Source: JANQJA01 sp047947185
Lineage (GTDB): Bacteria; Pseudomonadota; Gammaproteobacteria; Pseudomonadales; Azotimanducaceae
NCBI GenBank assembly: GCA_047947185.1
Contig: CP170502.1
Span: forward strand, 3,844,001 to 3,908,000
Length of the DNA: 64,000 nt
Reading direction: 5' to 3'
Below are positions 1-9,486 of the stretch, piece after piece (within the stretch, counting starts at the first letter, position 1; each line of letters begins with the position of its first letter). Below the pieces are notes generated by a model. The model saw only the letters and a list, made by a program, of their open reading frames with translations, did not search any database and had not been told where the DNA came from. The translations under genes and the position numbers were made by a program.

Positions 1-1087
1 CAACGACAACACTGAAACCCAGCCCGAAGCCGGTGCCCCCCCTGTTGAACACCTGGGTGGGTTGCTCGCCTGAACCAACGGAGCCAAGACTGGTCGGCAG
101 GTGGTTGGATGCCATAAAGTTAACGGTCTTGGCACCGAGGATTCGATTGCCATCAAGTTCTCCGCCACGACGCATGGCCTCAGCGAACCGCAGGTAATCC
201 ATTGCGGTTGATATCAGGCCACCGCCACCAGAGAAAAGTGTGACCTTCTTGTAATCACGCATGGCGGCGCCGGGTGATTCATCGATGGTCACCAGTTTGG
301 CGTTCTTCCGGTCGTAGTAATGATTGGGGAGAAAACGATCCACCTTGTCTGCGGGGACCTCAAAAAAAGTATCCTCCATACCCAGCGGTTTGAAAATGTG
401 TTCCGCCAGGTACTCGTCGAAAGGCTGGCCGCTGATTCGCTGCACGACGAGCCCCGTGATATCTACGGCAACGGAATAGTGCCAGCGGTCACCGGGCTGG
501 TAACGGAGGGGCAGTTTGCCAACCCTCTCGGCAAACTCATCCAGGTCTTTCGCCTCAAACAGTTTGGCATCGGCGTACATCTTTTCCGTGGGATGGCGCT
601 GGTTCAGGCCGTAGCCCAGCCCAGCAGTGTGGGTCAGCAGTTGCAGCATGGTCATGGGACGCTCCACATCAACCAGGCTGCCGTCATCCAGGCGTACCTT
701 CATGTCTTTCAGTTCAGGCACAAACTTTGTGACAGGGTCTGACAATCTGAACTTGCCCTTCTCGTACAGTTGCATGGCAGCAGCTGCGGTAATGGGTTTG
801 CTCATGGAATAGATTCGAAACAGGTCAGTTTTGCCCATTGGTCTTGGGTCATCGGCACCCTTCTGTCCGTAGGCTTTGTACTGCACAATTTTGCCGTCGC
901 GCGCGACCAAAGTCACAATGCCCGCAAGCTGTTTGTTGTCAACATACTGCTCCATCAGATCATCCACGACGGTCAGGCGCTCGCTGGACATGTTTACCCG
1001 CTCGGCACGGGTTTCCGGTATCGGTTTTGCGAAGGCTGTTGTGCAAAGCAGTAGCAATGCCAGGGCCACAGTTGATATTCGAGTCAT
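1..1087 (-). CDS. Beta-lactamase-family serine hydrolase (3' end outside window)
   Basis: Exported serine hydrolase of the class C beta-lactamase/esterase fold; this family includes esterases, D-aminopeptidases and penicillin-binding-like enzymes, and the substrate cannot be told here. Reading leftward from ATG at 1087, the protein opens with a signal peptide (hydrophobic stretch about residues 5-16, AFA cleavage near residue 20). The catalytic SxxK motif is SMSK at residues 94-97, followed by a family-typical region with an HYSV tract in the position of the YxN tyrosine. About 362 residues are visible and the frame is still open at the window edge, so the C-terminus is missing. It is alone on its strand next to a GST gene. 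Family call is firm, specific function is not. Confidence 0.85.
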   Translation of the reverse strand, partial: MTRISTVALALLLLCTTAFAKPIPETRAERVNMSSERLTVVDDLMEQYVDNKQLAGIVTLVARDGKIVQYKAYGQKGADDPRPMGKTDLFRIYSMSKPITAAAAMQLYEKGKFRLSDPVTKFVPELKDMKVRLDDGSLVDVERPMTMLQLLTHTAGLGYGLNQRHPTEKMYADAKLFEAKDLDEFAERVGKLPLRYQPGDRWHYSVAVDITGLVVQRISGQPFDEYLAEHIFKPLGMEDTFFEVPADKVDRFLPNHYYDRKNAKLVTIDESPGAAMRDYKKVTLFSGGGGLISTAMDYLRFAEAMRRGGELDGNRILGAKTVNFMASNHLPTSLGSVGSGEQPTQVFNRGGTGFGLGFSVVV

Positions 1088-1175
1088 ATTGAGGTTCCGG
1101 TAGCTGAAAACGCCGTTACATTATCACGACAAACCCGGATTGGTGTGATGATTGGGGTGATCACTCGCGCAGGGC

Positions 1176-1871
1176 TCACGGCTCCCGTGCAGCCCTGGCA
1201 ATTGCTTCCTCTATCATCTTGCGCTCGGTCCCGTCCAGACGCGCCTGCAGGCCACGGTCCATCTCGTCGATAACCCGGGAGGCAAACTCGTTCTGCTGGA
1301 TTTTGGCCCAGTAGGCCGCCACGCGCTCTGTAGCAAGGATCGGGTTCTCGACGTCCAGCCTCGGCACGGTCTTTTCGCACAGGAACAGCGCGGGCACCAG
1401 TGTGCAATCAGCGCGGGACAGCGTGTTACCCACGGCAAATTCCCCTTCTCCGATATGTCGCTCAAGCGCCCCCATGCCACGCACAACCTGTTTTACGAGC
1501 ATGTCCCTGATGGCGTCAATACGCGTTTTTCGGTTTACCTGGGGCAGCGCCATAAAGATGTTGTTCATCAGGTAGATGTCTGCAATGCGGGAGATAAGCC
1601 GGACATCAGCGCGGTGTGCTGGCGAGGTACCAACCAGCGCTTTCTGCGGATAAAGTTCGTCAAGGTACTCCGCGATCACTTCGGACTCGGGAATGATGCT
1701 GCCATCATCAAGTTCGAGCACGGGAATTCTTCCCAGCGGTGATACTTCTGAGAGTTTGCCCATAAAAAAGCTGGGGGGCAGTTCAAATTTGATATCGCTA
1801 ATGCCCATGGCATAGATCTGCATGCGCACCTTGGCGGAATAGGGACTCAGGTCACCGGTATAGAGTTTCAT
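1176..1871 (-). CDS. Glutathione S-transferase family protein
   Basis: 231-residue cytosolic GST-fold protein that presumably conjugates glutathione to an electrophile or acts as a stress-type GST. The N-terminal thioredoxin-like half begins MKLYTGDLSPYSAKVRMQI and includes the cis-proline region (GRIPVLELDDG) and the glutathione-contacting ES of IIPESEVIAEYL. The helical C-terminal half follows. The frame is open upstream to about 2336, but ATG 1871 is preceded by a strong ribosome site (AAGGAGG, 5 bases away) and matches where GSTs begin, so the extension is rejected. It is divergent from mprF across 216 bases. Substrate unknown. Confidence 0.85.
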   Translation of the reverse strand: MKLYTGDLSPYSAKVRMQIYAMGISDIKFELPPSFFMGKLSEVSPLGRIPVLELDDGSIIPESEVIAEYLDELYPQKALVGTSPAHRADVRLISRIADIYLMNNIFMALPQVNRKTRIDAIRDMLVKQVVRGMGALERHIGEGEFAVGNTLSRADCTLVPALFLCEKTVPRLDVENPILATERVAAYWAKIQQNEFASRVIDEMDRGLQARLDGTERKMIEEAIARAAREP

Positions 1872-2087
1872 GCGGCCTCCTTTTGGAAGTTGGGGAAATG
1901 CGTTGCGGGGGGGATCATACCCCAGCCTGCCAGCTTTCGTGGCAGTACTGCCAACAAATTGGTATGTCACCCGGTGTCCCGGATGCCAGCACCCGGGTGG
2001 TGTGGGATGTGCGTCGCCGCCAGGCCACACAATAAGGCAAGGTTGAAGGAAGGTTAACAAAGTGAACGAAACAGGTGCCAGGCGCTT

Positions 2088-4655
2088 ATGTCCATTGAAA
2101 AATCGCATTACCTGAGGCGACTTGGGCGGGCCCTGCCTGCGCTGTTTGCAGTTCTGGTGCTGATTGCTGTAGCGCTGGTGTTGGGTCATGAACTGGGCGC
2201 GACCAGTCTTGATGACATTACTGCCGAACTGCAATCGCTCTCGTGGCGCCAACTGGGGTTGGCCCTGTTTTTTACCTGTCTCAGCTACTATTTGCTCACG
2301 CACTATGACCGGCTGGCCCTGGCCTACGTGGGCCATCAGGTGGAGCCCTGGGAGATGCGGGTGATCTCCTTTACGGCTTTTGCGATAGGGAACAACCTGG
2401 GTGTTTCGGCAATTTCCGGCGGCTCCGTCCGGCTGCGTGCCTACTCACTCATCGGCATTTCAGCCATTGATGTGGGCAAGATTGTTGCCTTCTGTGCGCT
2501 GACTTTTACCCTGGGCGCGGCACTGTTGCTGGGAATTGCCCTGGTGATTGAACCGGCGCAGGCACTCGAACCGCTCCGGTTTCCTGTTGGCCTGTTGCGA
2601 ACATTGGGGGGACTGCTGATTGCAGTAACGCTGGTCTATCTGGCCACTGCGCGGAGCCTGAACACACAGCTTCTTTTCGGTAGTTGGAGGTTTGCTCTCC
2701 CGGGTTTCCGTATTGCCGTGCAGCAGGTGCTGGTTGCGTCTTTAGACCTGATGTCTGCCGCGGCCGTGCTTTATGTCCTGTTGCCGGCTGGTCATGATGT
2801 CTCATACCCGGTGCTGCTGGGGGCTTATGTGATCGCAATCTGCCTCGGGTTAGTCAGCAGTTTGCCGGGGGGCATTGGCGTATTCGAGGGCATGATGCTG
2901 TTGCTCCTGCCGACGTTTCCAACAGCAGAATTGCTAGCGGCAGTCCTGGTCTATCGGCTGATTTACTACCTGCTGCCCTTATCCGTCGCAGCCGGCATCC
3001 TGGTAACGCGCGAACTTCGTTTGCAGATTAAAGGGGTTACTTCCTCCCTGGTTCGTGGCAGGGACTGGGCCAGCGGTACTGCTCCCCGCTTGTCCGGCCT
3101 TGTTGTCTTGCTCGCCGGCATTGTGCTGATGGTGAGCGGTTCATTACCCGGCGAGACGTCACGGCTGCACTTTCTGGTGGAGATTTTCCCCCTGCCCCTG
3201 CTGGAAACGTCGCACCTGCTGAATAGCGCAATTGGGGTCGGCCTGCTGATTGTGGCGCGTGGCCTTTTTGCGCGCCTGCGCAGTGCCTATCGCCTTGCCT
3301 TGGCACTGTTGCTGGGTGGCGCGCTGGTTTCCCTTGGCAAGGGGCTGGACTACGAGGAGGCGTTGACGCTGGTGATTGCGGCCGGGGTGCTCTGGTTCTG
3401 CCGCGCGGAGTTCTATCGAAGGTCATCAATGGATGATCTGGGTTTTCCATTTGCATGGATGCTCAGCATTGGCGCTGTTGTGGGTGCGGCATTATGGATT
3501 GGTTTCTTCTCGTTCCGGCAGGTCGAGTACCAGAACGCGCTTTGGTGGCGCTTTGCATTTGATGCGGACGCACCACGTATGCTCAGGAGTGTGCTGGTGG
3601 CCTCCCTGGTGGCTGTCACGTTTGGTCTGTATCGGCTGCTGCGTTCCTCCCCGCCGCTGTATGAGCAGGTAAGTGAATCGGACTGGGCTGCCATTCGCAG
3701 AATCGTCAGCGCCTCACCTTCTTCGTTGGCGAAGGTGGCGCTGCTGGGTGACAAGCGGTTTCTGCTCCATCCCTCGCGGGAGGCGTTTATCATGTACCAG
3801 GTCTCGGATGATAGCTGGATTGCACTCGGTGATCCTGTTGGCGATGTCGCCTGCTTCGAGGACCTGGTCTGGCAGTTCAGGGAGCAATCATCCGAACAGG
3901 GGGATCGCTGTGCTTTTTACGAGGTCAGCAGTGAGTACCTGCCCCTGTATGTGGACACAGGACTGACGTTGTCGAAACTGGGCGAGGAAGCGAGGGTACC
4001 GCTGCAGGAATTTACCCTGGAAGGCAGCAAGTGGGCAGAACTTCGCCAGACGCGCCGGCGGGTGCTGCGTGAAGGTGGCAGTTTCGAGATTGTTGCCGCG
4101 GCTGAGGTCAGAACACTCCTGCCAGGCTTGCAGCAGGTTTCTGACGCCTGGCTCAGTAAAAAGCGGGCTGCCGAGAAGGGCTTCTCTCTGGGTACCTTTA
4201 ATGTGGATTATCTGAGCCACTTCGACATTGCCCTGATACGCGTGGGTGGCGAAATTGTGGCTTTTGCGAACATCTGGACGGGTGCAGGCAAGGCTGAGTT
4301 GTCTATAGACCTGATGCGTTACAGCAACCGGGCGCCGGACAAGGTGATGGACTTTCTGTTGACAGAACTCATGCTGTGGGGCCGTGCGGCGGGGTACCGG
4401 AGTTTTTTACTGGGGATGGCGCCACTCTCCGGTATGGAAACCCATCCGCTGGCGACGCTCTGGCAACAGATTGGCCATAGGGTGTTCAGGCATGGGGAGA
4501 ATTTCTACAGTTTTGAAAGCGTCCGACACTACAAGGAAAAGTTTAATCCTGTATGGGAGTCCAGATACCTGGCATCACCAGGCGGACTGGAACTGCCCCG
4601 GGTGTTGATTGATGCCACCCTGCTCGTTTCCGGCGGATTGAGGGCTGTGTTGTAA
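2088..4655 (+). CDS. mprF: Bifunctional phosphatidylglycerol lysyltransferase/flippase MprF
   Basis: 855-residue integral membrane protein of the MprF family. The family transfers an amino acid (lysine or alanine) from aminoacyl-tRNA to phosphatidylglycerol and flips the product to the outer leaflet, lowering negative surface charge and sensitivity to cationic peptides. The first ~500 residues are strongly hydrophobic and contain the flippase domain (FAIGNNLGVSAISGGSVRLR, about residues 98-117; LPGGIGVFEG, about 258-267). From about residue 530 the soluble C-terminal DUF2156 aminoacyl-transferase domain carries blocks such as FILLHP/GDPVGD and KEKFNP. Length is close to proteobacterial MprF (about 880). 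Whether Lys or Ala is used cannot be read from the sequence. Start ATG 2088 has only a weak ribosome site. Confidence 0.93.
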   Translation: MSIEKSHYLRRLGRALPALFAVLVLIAVALVLGHELGATSLDDITAELQSLSWRQLGLALFFTCLSYYLLTHYDRLALAYVGHQVEPWEMRVISFTAFAIGNNLGVSAISGGSVRLRAYSLIGISAIDVGKIVAFCALTFTLGAALLLGIALVIEPAQALEPLRFPVGLLRTLGGLLIAVTLVYLATARSLNTQLLFGSWRFALPGFRIAVQQVLVASLDLMSAAAVLYVLLPAGHDVSYPVLLGAYVIAICLGLVSSLPGGIGVFEGMMLLLLPTFPTAELLAAVLVYRLIYYLLPLSVAAGILVTRELRLQIKGVTSSLVRGRDWASGTAPRLSGLVVLLAGIVLMVSGSLPGETSRLHFLVEIFPLPLLETSHLLNSAIGVGLLIVARGLFARLRSAYRLALALLLGGALVSLGKGLDYEEALTLVIAAGVLWFCRAEFYRRSSMDDLGFPFAWMLSIGAVVGAALWIGFFSFRQVEYQNALWWRFAFDADAPRMLRSVLVASLVAVTFGLYRLLRSSPPLYEQVSESDWAAIRRIVSASPSSLAKVALLGDKRFLLHPSREAFIMYQVSDDSWIALGDPVGDVACFEDLVWQFREQSSEQGDRCAFYEVSSEYLPLYVDTGLTLSKLGEEARVPLQEFTLEGSKWAELRQTRRRVLREGGSFEIVAAAEVRTLLPGLQQVSDAWLSKKRAAEKGFSLGTFNVDYLSHFDIALIRVGGEIVAFANIWTGAGKAELSIDLMRYSNRAPDKVMDFLLTELMLWGRAAGYRSFLLGMAPLSGMETHPLATLWQQIGHRVFRHGENFYSFESVRHYKEKFNPVWESRYLASPGGLELPRVLIDATLLVSGGLRAVL

Positions 4656-4960
4656 CTCAAAGGAGCCAACTACCGATGACCCGGTTCACGAAACACCACC
4701 GCCAGCCGGGTACGTTGGTTCAGCATCGTGAACGCCCCGGATATCCCGTGCGGATGAGGCTGATGGACTACAGTCAGGGCGAGATTGCCAGCCGGGAGAA
4801 TGCTTCGGTTGCAGGTGCAGCGGTGCTCGGGACTGATCTTTGCCATCACTGTACAGATGCTGCTGTGCTTCAAATTGGGTAAGTGGCTTTAGCCTGAACA
4901 CTTGCGGTGCCCCCGCTCAAGGTGGCAATGTGGGGAAAACAACAAGATCCGGGGGAACTG
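4656..4960. other. Intergenic stretch without a convincing gene
   Basis: 305 bases between mprF and the molybdoenzyme operon. A 68-codon frame (4676-4882, +) has an AGGAG ten bases before its ATG, but the peptide has no recognisable domain, signal or hydrophobic stretch. Frames on the opposite strand are equally unconvincing. It may hold the promoter of the downstream iorA-like gene; no clear -35/-10 pair or terminator is evident. Confidence 0.4.
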
Positions 4961-5437
4961 ATGCCAACAAGATTTAGTATCAACGGGAAGACCGTGGAAG
5001 TGGATGTGCCTGACAACACACCGCTGCTCTGGGTGATTCGTGACGAACTTAAGCTGAAAGGCACAAAGTTTGGCTGTGGCGTCGGACTCTGTGGTGCCTG
5101 TACTGTGCATGTGGGTGGTGTGGCGCAGCGATCCTGTATCACGCCTGTAGTGGCCGTGGCCGGCGCGACTCTAACAACAATTGAAGGGCTGAATTCGCCG
5201 TTGCAGGATGCCTGGATTGCGGTCCAGGCGCCGCAATGTGGTTATTGCCAGTCTGGCCAGATCATGCAGGCAGCGAGTCTGTTGCAGCAATATCCCAACC
5301 CTACCGATGCGCAGATTAGCGAGCAGATGGACGGCAACCTCTGCCGGTGTATGGCTTACACGCGGATTCGCGCGGCAATCAAGATGGCAGCGGCAGGGCT
5401 TGCCTACAATGCAGCGGAGGAAACCACGCATGGGTAA
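4961..5437 (+). CDS. IorA-like [2Fe-2S] small subunit of a xanthine-oxidase-family molybdoenzyme
   Basis: 158-residue iron-sulfur subunit that passes electrons from the molybdenum subunit encoded next door. The N-terminal plant-type ferredoxin domain binds one [2Fe-2S] cluster through CGVGLCGAC and a later Cys (QRSC); the helical C-terminal domain binds the second through CGYCQSGQ and NLCRCMAY. This arrangement and length match IorA of isoquinoline 1-oxidoreductase and related aldehyde oxidoreductase small subunits. ATG 4961 is chosen over an upstream in-frame start at 4907 because GGGGGA lies just before it and family members begin here. It overlaps the next gene by 8 bases, so translation is probably coupled. 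Substrate (N-heterocycle or aldehyde) is unknown. Confidence 0.92.
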   Translation: MPTRFSINGKTVEVDVPDNTPLLWVIRDELKLKGTKFGCGVGLCGACTVHVGGVAQRSCITPVVAVAGATLTTIEGLNSPLQDAWIAVQAPQCGYCQSGQIMQAASLLQQYPNPTDAQISEQMDGNLCRCMAYTRIRAAIKMAAAGLAYNAAEETTHG

Positions 5438-7712
5438 GTTATCGCATCTCACCAGGCAGGCGTCGGGCAAGGTGACGCGCCGGGGTTTCATGATTGGTGC
5501 CACCAGCGCCGGATTTGCACTGGCGTTTGTGCCGGCGGCCCTGTTTTCCAGCAGCCCTGCCCGGGCAATGCAGCAGAAACTGTTTGAACCCACTGTCTGG
5601 TACACCATCAATCGGGACGGCAAGATTGTGGTTAACGTCGCTGAGGCGGAGATGGGCCAGCACGTGGGTACTGCGCTGGCCCGGATTGTGGCTGAAGAAC
5701 TTGAGGCCAACTGGGCTGATGTTTCGCTGAATTATGTGGATAGTGAGCCCACCTGGGGTTACCGGGTGACCGGGGGGTCCTGGTCTGTGTGGCAGAATTT
5801 TGATGCACTGTCGCGTGCCGGTGCCGCCGGTCGGCAGGCACTGATAGAAGAGGGCGCAAAGCTGCTGGACAAACCACCGCGTCGTTGCCGGGCAGAAGAC
5901 AGTCGCGTGATCGCGGGTCGGCAGTCAGTCAGTTTTGCCGAGATTGTTCAGCAGGGTGACATCACTCGCAAGTTCAGTGAAGAAGAACTGGCCAACATGC
6001 CGATCAGGAGAGCCCGGGATCGGAAGCTGATTGGCGGCAAATTTCAGGCGCTGGACATTCCCGCAAAAACCCGGGGCGAGACTGTCTACGGAATTGATGC
6101 GGAAGTACCCGGTATGGTGTATGCCAAACCGATTCTGCCGCCCACTCGGTACGGATCCAGCATCATTTCGGTTGATGACACCGCCGCCCGTTCGGTCAAG
6201 GGATACCAGCAGACCCTGGTGCTGGATGATCCGTCCGGTACCGTGCCGGGTTGGGCACTGGTCATCGCGGATTCTTATCATGCCGCCCTGAGGGCCGCGG
6301 GTTCTGTCAATGTAAGGTATAACAGGGGCAAGACAGCGTTTGTGAGTGAGGCTGACATCCAGGCCCGCAATCGCGAACTTATTGCTTCTGATGCGGGTTC
6401 CCTGGTTGTTGAAGACAAAGGCGTGGATGCCGCGTTTGCGTCTGCTGACCGGGTCATCAGCCGGGAGTATACAACCAGTACCGTACTGCATTTCCAGATG
6501 GAGCCCGTCAATGCCCTGGCGCTGCAACGGGCTGACGGCGTCTACGAATTGCACACCGGCAACCAGTGGCAGTCGCTTGCGCTACCCTGGTACGCGAGTG
6601 CGCTTGGCGTACCGGAAGACCGGATACTGATGAAAACCTATCTGTTGGGTGGTGGCTTTGGCCGGCGCCTGAACGGTGACTATGGCGTGCCAGCGTTGCT
6701 GGCAACCAAAGCGCTCGGCAAGCCGGTGAAAGTGGTGTTGAGCCGGGAGGATGATTCCCGGTTTGATTCGCCACGTTCCGCCTCAGTGCAGCAGGTGAGT
6801 ATGGCCATTGGAGGCCGGCGCGTCCTGGGGATGCAGCACCATGCAGCCTCGGGTTGGCCAACAGAGGCGATGGCGACGTTTTTCCTTGGTACTGGCGCCA
6901 ACGGTGAGAAATTTGATCCGTTTGCGATTAATGGCGCCAATCACTGGTACGACGTGGGTGCGCAGCGCGTCCGTGCAATATCCAACGATCTTGCCCTGCA
7001 AACATTCCGTCCGGGCTGGTTGCGATCGGTGGGTCCAGGTTGGACCAACTGGGCGCTTGAGTCTTTCATGGATGAGGCTGCGCGCGAGTTGGGAGAAGAC
7101 CCCATTGAATTCAGGTTGAAACAACTGACGGCAAAAGGACGAAATGCAGGTGCGGCGCCCAATTCTGTGGGTGGCGCAAGACGTCTTGCCAACGTACTCG
7201 AGAAAGTGAGGGAAAAATCGCGCTGGGGTGACAAATTGCCGGGTGGTACCGGGATGGGGGTTGCCACAACCTTTGGCCAGGAACGGGATATGCCGACCTG
7301 GTGTGCCTGCGTTGCACGAGTCAGTGTTGACGTTACAACGGGCAGGGTCCTTGTTGAGAAACTCGACCTGGTGCTGGATGCGGGCACCATTGTTCACCCC
7401 GACGGTGCGCTGGCGCAAACCGAGGGTGCTGCACTCTGGGGTGTCAGCATGGCCTTGCATGAAGGTACCGCTTTCGAGAAGGGTGAAGTTCGCGATCGAA
7501 ACCTGAATACCTACACGCCGCTCAGAATGAGCCAGGTGCCGCGCATGGACATTGAGTTTGTCCCGAGCACCGAGCAGGCTGTTGGCCTGGGTGAACCGGC
7601 GACCACGGTGGTGGGGCCTGCTATCGGTAACGCCATTTTTGCAGCAATCGGGGTCAGGGTCAGGCACCTGCCGATCCGACCGGACGATATTCTTGCGGCG
7701 TTGAATGCGTGA
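5430..7712 (+). CDS. IorB-like molybdopterin-binding large subunit, Tat-exported
   Basis: 760-residue catalytic subunit of a xanthine-oxidase-family hydroxylase; these enzymes hydroxylate N-heterocycles or oxidise aldehydes using a molybdopterin (often MCD) cofactor. The N-terminus has a twin-arginine signal (TRRGFMIG, residues about 17-24, then a hydrophobic run to ARA), so the folded complex probably works in the periplasm, carrying the IorA partner along. Family blocks include GGGFGRRLNGDYGVPA (cofactor binding) and the C-terminal GLGEPATTVVGPAIGNAIF around the catalytic Glu. The frame is open upstream to 5208, but ATG 5430 fits the Tat signal. The stop codon lies inside the first copy of an 11-bp tandem repeat. 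Exact substrate is not inferable. Confidence 0.92.
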   Translation: MGKLSHLTRQASGKVTRRGFMIGATSAGFALAFVPAALFSSSPARAMQQKLFEPTVWYTINRDGKIVVNVAEAEMGQHVGTALARIVAEELEANWADVSLNYVDSEPTWGYRVTGGSWSVWQNFDALSRAGAAGRQALIEEGAKLLDKPPRRCRAEDSRVIAGRQSVSFAEIVQQGDITRKFSEEELANMPIRRARDRKLIGGKFQALDIPAKTRGETVYGIDAEVPGMVYAKPILPPTRYGSSIISVDDTAARSVKGYQQTLVLDDPSGTVPGWALVIADSYHAALRAAGSVNVRYNRGKTAFVSEADIQARNRELIASDAGSLVVEDKGVDAAFASADRVISREYTTSTVLHFQMEPVNALALQRADGVYELHTGNQWQSLALPWYASALGVPEDRILMKTYLLGGGFGRRLNGDYGVPALLATKALGKPVKVVLSREDDSRFDSPRSASVQQVSMAIGGRRVLGMQHHAASGWPTEAMATFFLGTGANGEKFDPFAINGANHWYDVGAQRVRAISNDLALQTFRPGWLRSVGPGWTNWALESFMDEAARELGEDPIEFRLKQLTAKGRNAGAAPNSVGGARRLANVLEKVREKSRWGDKLPGGTGMGVATTFGQERDMPTWCACVARVSVDVTTGRVLVEKLDLVLDAGTIVHPDGALAQTEGAALWGVSMALHEGTAFEKGEVRDRNLNTYTPLRMSQVPRMDIEFVPSTEQAVGLGEPATTVVGPAIGNAIFAAIGVRVRHLPIRPDDILAALNA

Positions 7713-7763
7713 AGAGTGCCTGAAGAGTGCGTGAAAAGTGCCCGAAGAGTGTCTAAAGAGTCC
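7709..7763. repeat. Five tandem 11-bp repeats
   Basis: Five consecutive imperfect 11-base units (GTGAAGAGTGC, CTGAAGAGTGC, GTGAAAAGTGC, CCGAAGAGTGT, CTAAAGAGTCC). The first unit contains the TGA stop of the IorB-like gene. Since 11 is not a multiple of three, expansion would not extend a coding frame. It lies between convergent genes; no function is known to me. Confidence 0.75.
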
Positions 7764-7877
7764 TGAAGCAGCCCTGAAACTGTCGCCAGCAGGGGACATG
7801 ACCTTCGGACTCCCGGTGTTGCCTGGATGATGCCTCTCCGGCGAGCAAACCTCACGTTTGTACCCGGGATGATTTGA

Positions 7878-8741
7878 TCATTCCCGGTTCGGTCTGTTTC
7901 CGCGGATGTAATCAATCTGGGCGTTGGCCTCGTTCAGGCCAACGAGTTCGTTAAACGCACCAAATGTTTTCCTGGTTGCTGTCGGTGTTGAGCCAGCGGC
8001 AATGGCGGCATAAGTTTCGGCAAGGTTCTGGGCAAGATGAAGCAGGGCGGTAACAGGATAAAGTGCTATAGAGTAGCCCATCTGCCTCAAGACTTCGCGC
8101 GTTGGCCATGGGGTCTTGCCGTCTTCAACCAGATTAATCACAAGCGGTGTTCCCCTGAATGTTGCGGCGACGGTGGCCATTTCCGCTTCAGACCTGGGCG
8201 CCTCGACAAACAGGATATCTGCACCGGCCTGCAGGAAAAGTTCGGCCCGCACCAGCGCCTCTTTCAGGCTGTCAGTCGCTCTTGAATCTGTGCGCGCCAT
8301 CACAAGAAAGGCGGGGTCCGAGCGGGCACTGACTGCTGCGCGAATTTTTTCCACGGCTTCATCCCGTGAGACAACCTGTTTGTTTTCCATGTGACCACAA
8401 CGTTTCGGATGTACCTGGTCCTCCAACTGGATACAGGCAACACCGGCTTTTTCATAGGCCTCGACAGTACGTGCGACGTTAAGCGGACCACCGTAGCCGT
8501 TGTCACCATCAGCGATGACAGGAAGACCACTTGCAGCATCAACCACGCGGGCGGCAGCGTCGGTCATTTCACCAGCCGTCAAGAGGCCAATGTCCGGTTT
8601 GCCCCAGGTGGCGCCCGCCACAGAAAAGCCCGACATGTAGAGCAGGTCGAATCCGGCCCTGGCGCCCAGGCGTGCGGAAAGCCCGTCGAAAACCCCGGGA
8701 GCAATCAGTAGCCGGTCTTCTGCAAGCAGGGATTTAAGCAT
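7878..8741 (-). CDS. Isocitrate lyase/PEP mutase superfamily enzyme
   Basis: 287-residue cytosolic enzyme of the ICL/PEPM superfamily, which cleaves or rearranges C-C or P-C bonds of small oxo-acids (methylisocitrate lyase, oxaloacetate decarboxylase, PEP phosphonomutase and others). Visible signatures are LIAPGVFDGLSARL near the N-terminus, the Mg-binding IADGDNGYGG, and the catalytic loop KRCGH, whose Cys indicates lyase rather than mutase chemistry. It is therefore probably not a phosphonate-making mutase. Start ATG 8741 gives the usual length; the open frame upstream to 8885 does not resemble the family. It is convergent with the molybdoenzyme operon, with an imperfect hairpin at 7864-7887 over its 3' end. 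Confidence 0.86.
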   Translation of the reverse strand: MLKSLLAEDRLLIAPGVFDGLSARLGARAGFDLLYMSGFSVAGATWGKPDIGLLTAGEMTDAAARVVDAASGLPVIADGDNGYGGPLNVARTVEAYEKAGVACIQLEDQVHPKRCGHMENKQVVSRDEAVEKIRAAVSARSDPAFLVMARTDSRATDSLKEALVRAELFLQAGADILFVEAPRSEAEMATVAATFRGTPLVINLVEDGKTPWPTREVLRQMGYSIALYPVTALLHLAQNLAETYAAIAAGSTPTATRKTFGAFNELVGLNEANAQIDYIRGNRPNRE

Positions 8742-8830
8742 GGGACATAAACTGGCAGAGCCAGGGTTGCTCTCGGATGAGTTAGGTGGAACGATACTAT
8801 CACTGTTAAAAAAAATCCCAAGGAATTGCC

Positions 8831-9481
8831 ATGCCCAGACTTCGAGAGGTTTCCCGTGCGGAGGCGGATCCATCTGTACTGCCATTGTACGATGCGCTGT
8901 TCGGCGATCGTGAGCCGGTTTCCGAACCTGGTACCGCCACCGGCACGCCAGGTAACTGGTGGACAGTGTTTGCGCTCATACCCGAGTGTTTTAACCATTG
9001 TGTTGCCGGCTTCCAGTTTTATCGGTCCCGTAATCGAAAGCTGTCACCCGGATTGCGAGAACTCGGGCAGTCGCGAGCGGGCTTTGCCAGAGGCAGCCAG
9101 TTTGTCTTCTCACAGCACTGCAAATCACTTCGTGCTGTTGGCTTCAGTGAGGCGCAGATTGCGGCGATCCCTCATTGGGCAGCGACCGACCTGTTTAGTG
9201 AAATTGAGCGCGCTGTGCTGGCCTATACTGACGACCTGGTGCTGGCGGGTGGCAGGGTGCCTGATGGTACTTTCGATCTGTTGAAGAAACACCTGTCGGA
9301 TGAGGAGATCCTGGAGCTGACCTACATCACCTGCACCTATGAAATGCATGCGACCATGTGTCGGGCCCTGCGGCTTGAGTATGATGACGTGCCGGAGCGC
9401 ATTGTTGAAGTACCAGCGCCTGACGACGACCTGCGCAAGATGGACTTCATGGCTGCGGTAGACCGGGACAGGGGGGAGTAA
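8831..9481 (+). CDS. Carboxymuconolactone decarboxylase/AhpD-like family protein
   Basis: 216-residue all-helical protein of the CMD/AhpD-like fold. Members include decarboxylases of aromatic degradation and alkylhydroperoxidase-type disulfide enzymes. The conserved segment is FSQHCKSLRAVGFSEAQIAAI (read in two parts about residues 93-113), followed by ERAVLAYTDDL and EEILELTYITCTYEMHATMCRAL, the region closing the active site. It has a single Cys beside His in the CMD motif rather than the CxxC of AhpD, so peroxidase activity is doubtful. Ribosome site AAGGAA precedes ATG 8831. The next gene follows after 5 bases and is probably co-translated. Confidence 0.82.
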   Translation: MPRLREVSRAEADPSVLPLYDALFGDREPVSEPGTATGTPGNWWTVFALIPECFNHCVAGFQFYRSRNRKLSPGLRELGQSRAGFARGSQFVFSQHCKSLRAVGFSEAQIAAIPHWAATDLFSEIERAVLAYTDDLVLAGGRVPDGTFDLLKKHLSDEEILELTYITCTYEMHATMCRALRLEYDDVPERIVEVPAPDDDLRKMDFMAAVDRDRGE

Positions 9482-9486
9482 CAAGA

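Noticed and set aside
1872..2336. N-terminal extension of the first GST
   Set aside because: A strong ribosome site and the family start are at 1871; the extension would overlap mprF and has no domain.
4676..4882. 68-codon frame with a ribosome site after mprF
   Set aside because: No domain, signal or helix, and length is compatible with chance; kept only as a note in the intergenic entry.
6783..7799. 338-codon leftward frame opposite the molybdoenzyme large subunit
   Set aside because: Antisense to conserved cofactor-binding blocks; composition typical of a shadow frame.
7878..8741. PEP phosphonomutase paired with the phosphonate-type transporter
   Set aside because: The KRCGH motif points to lyase chemistry and the transporter is 37 kb away.
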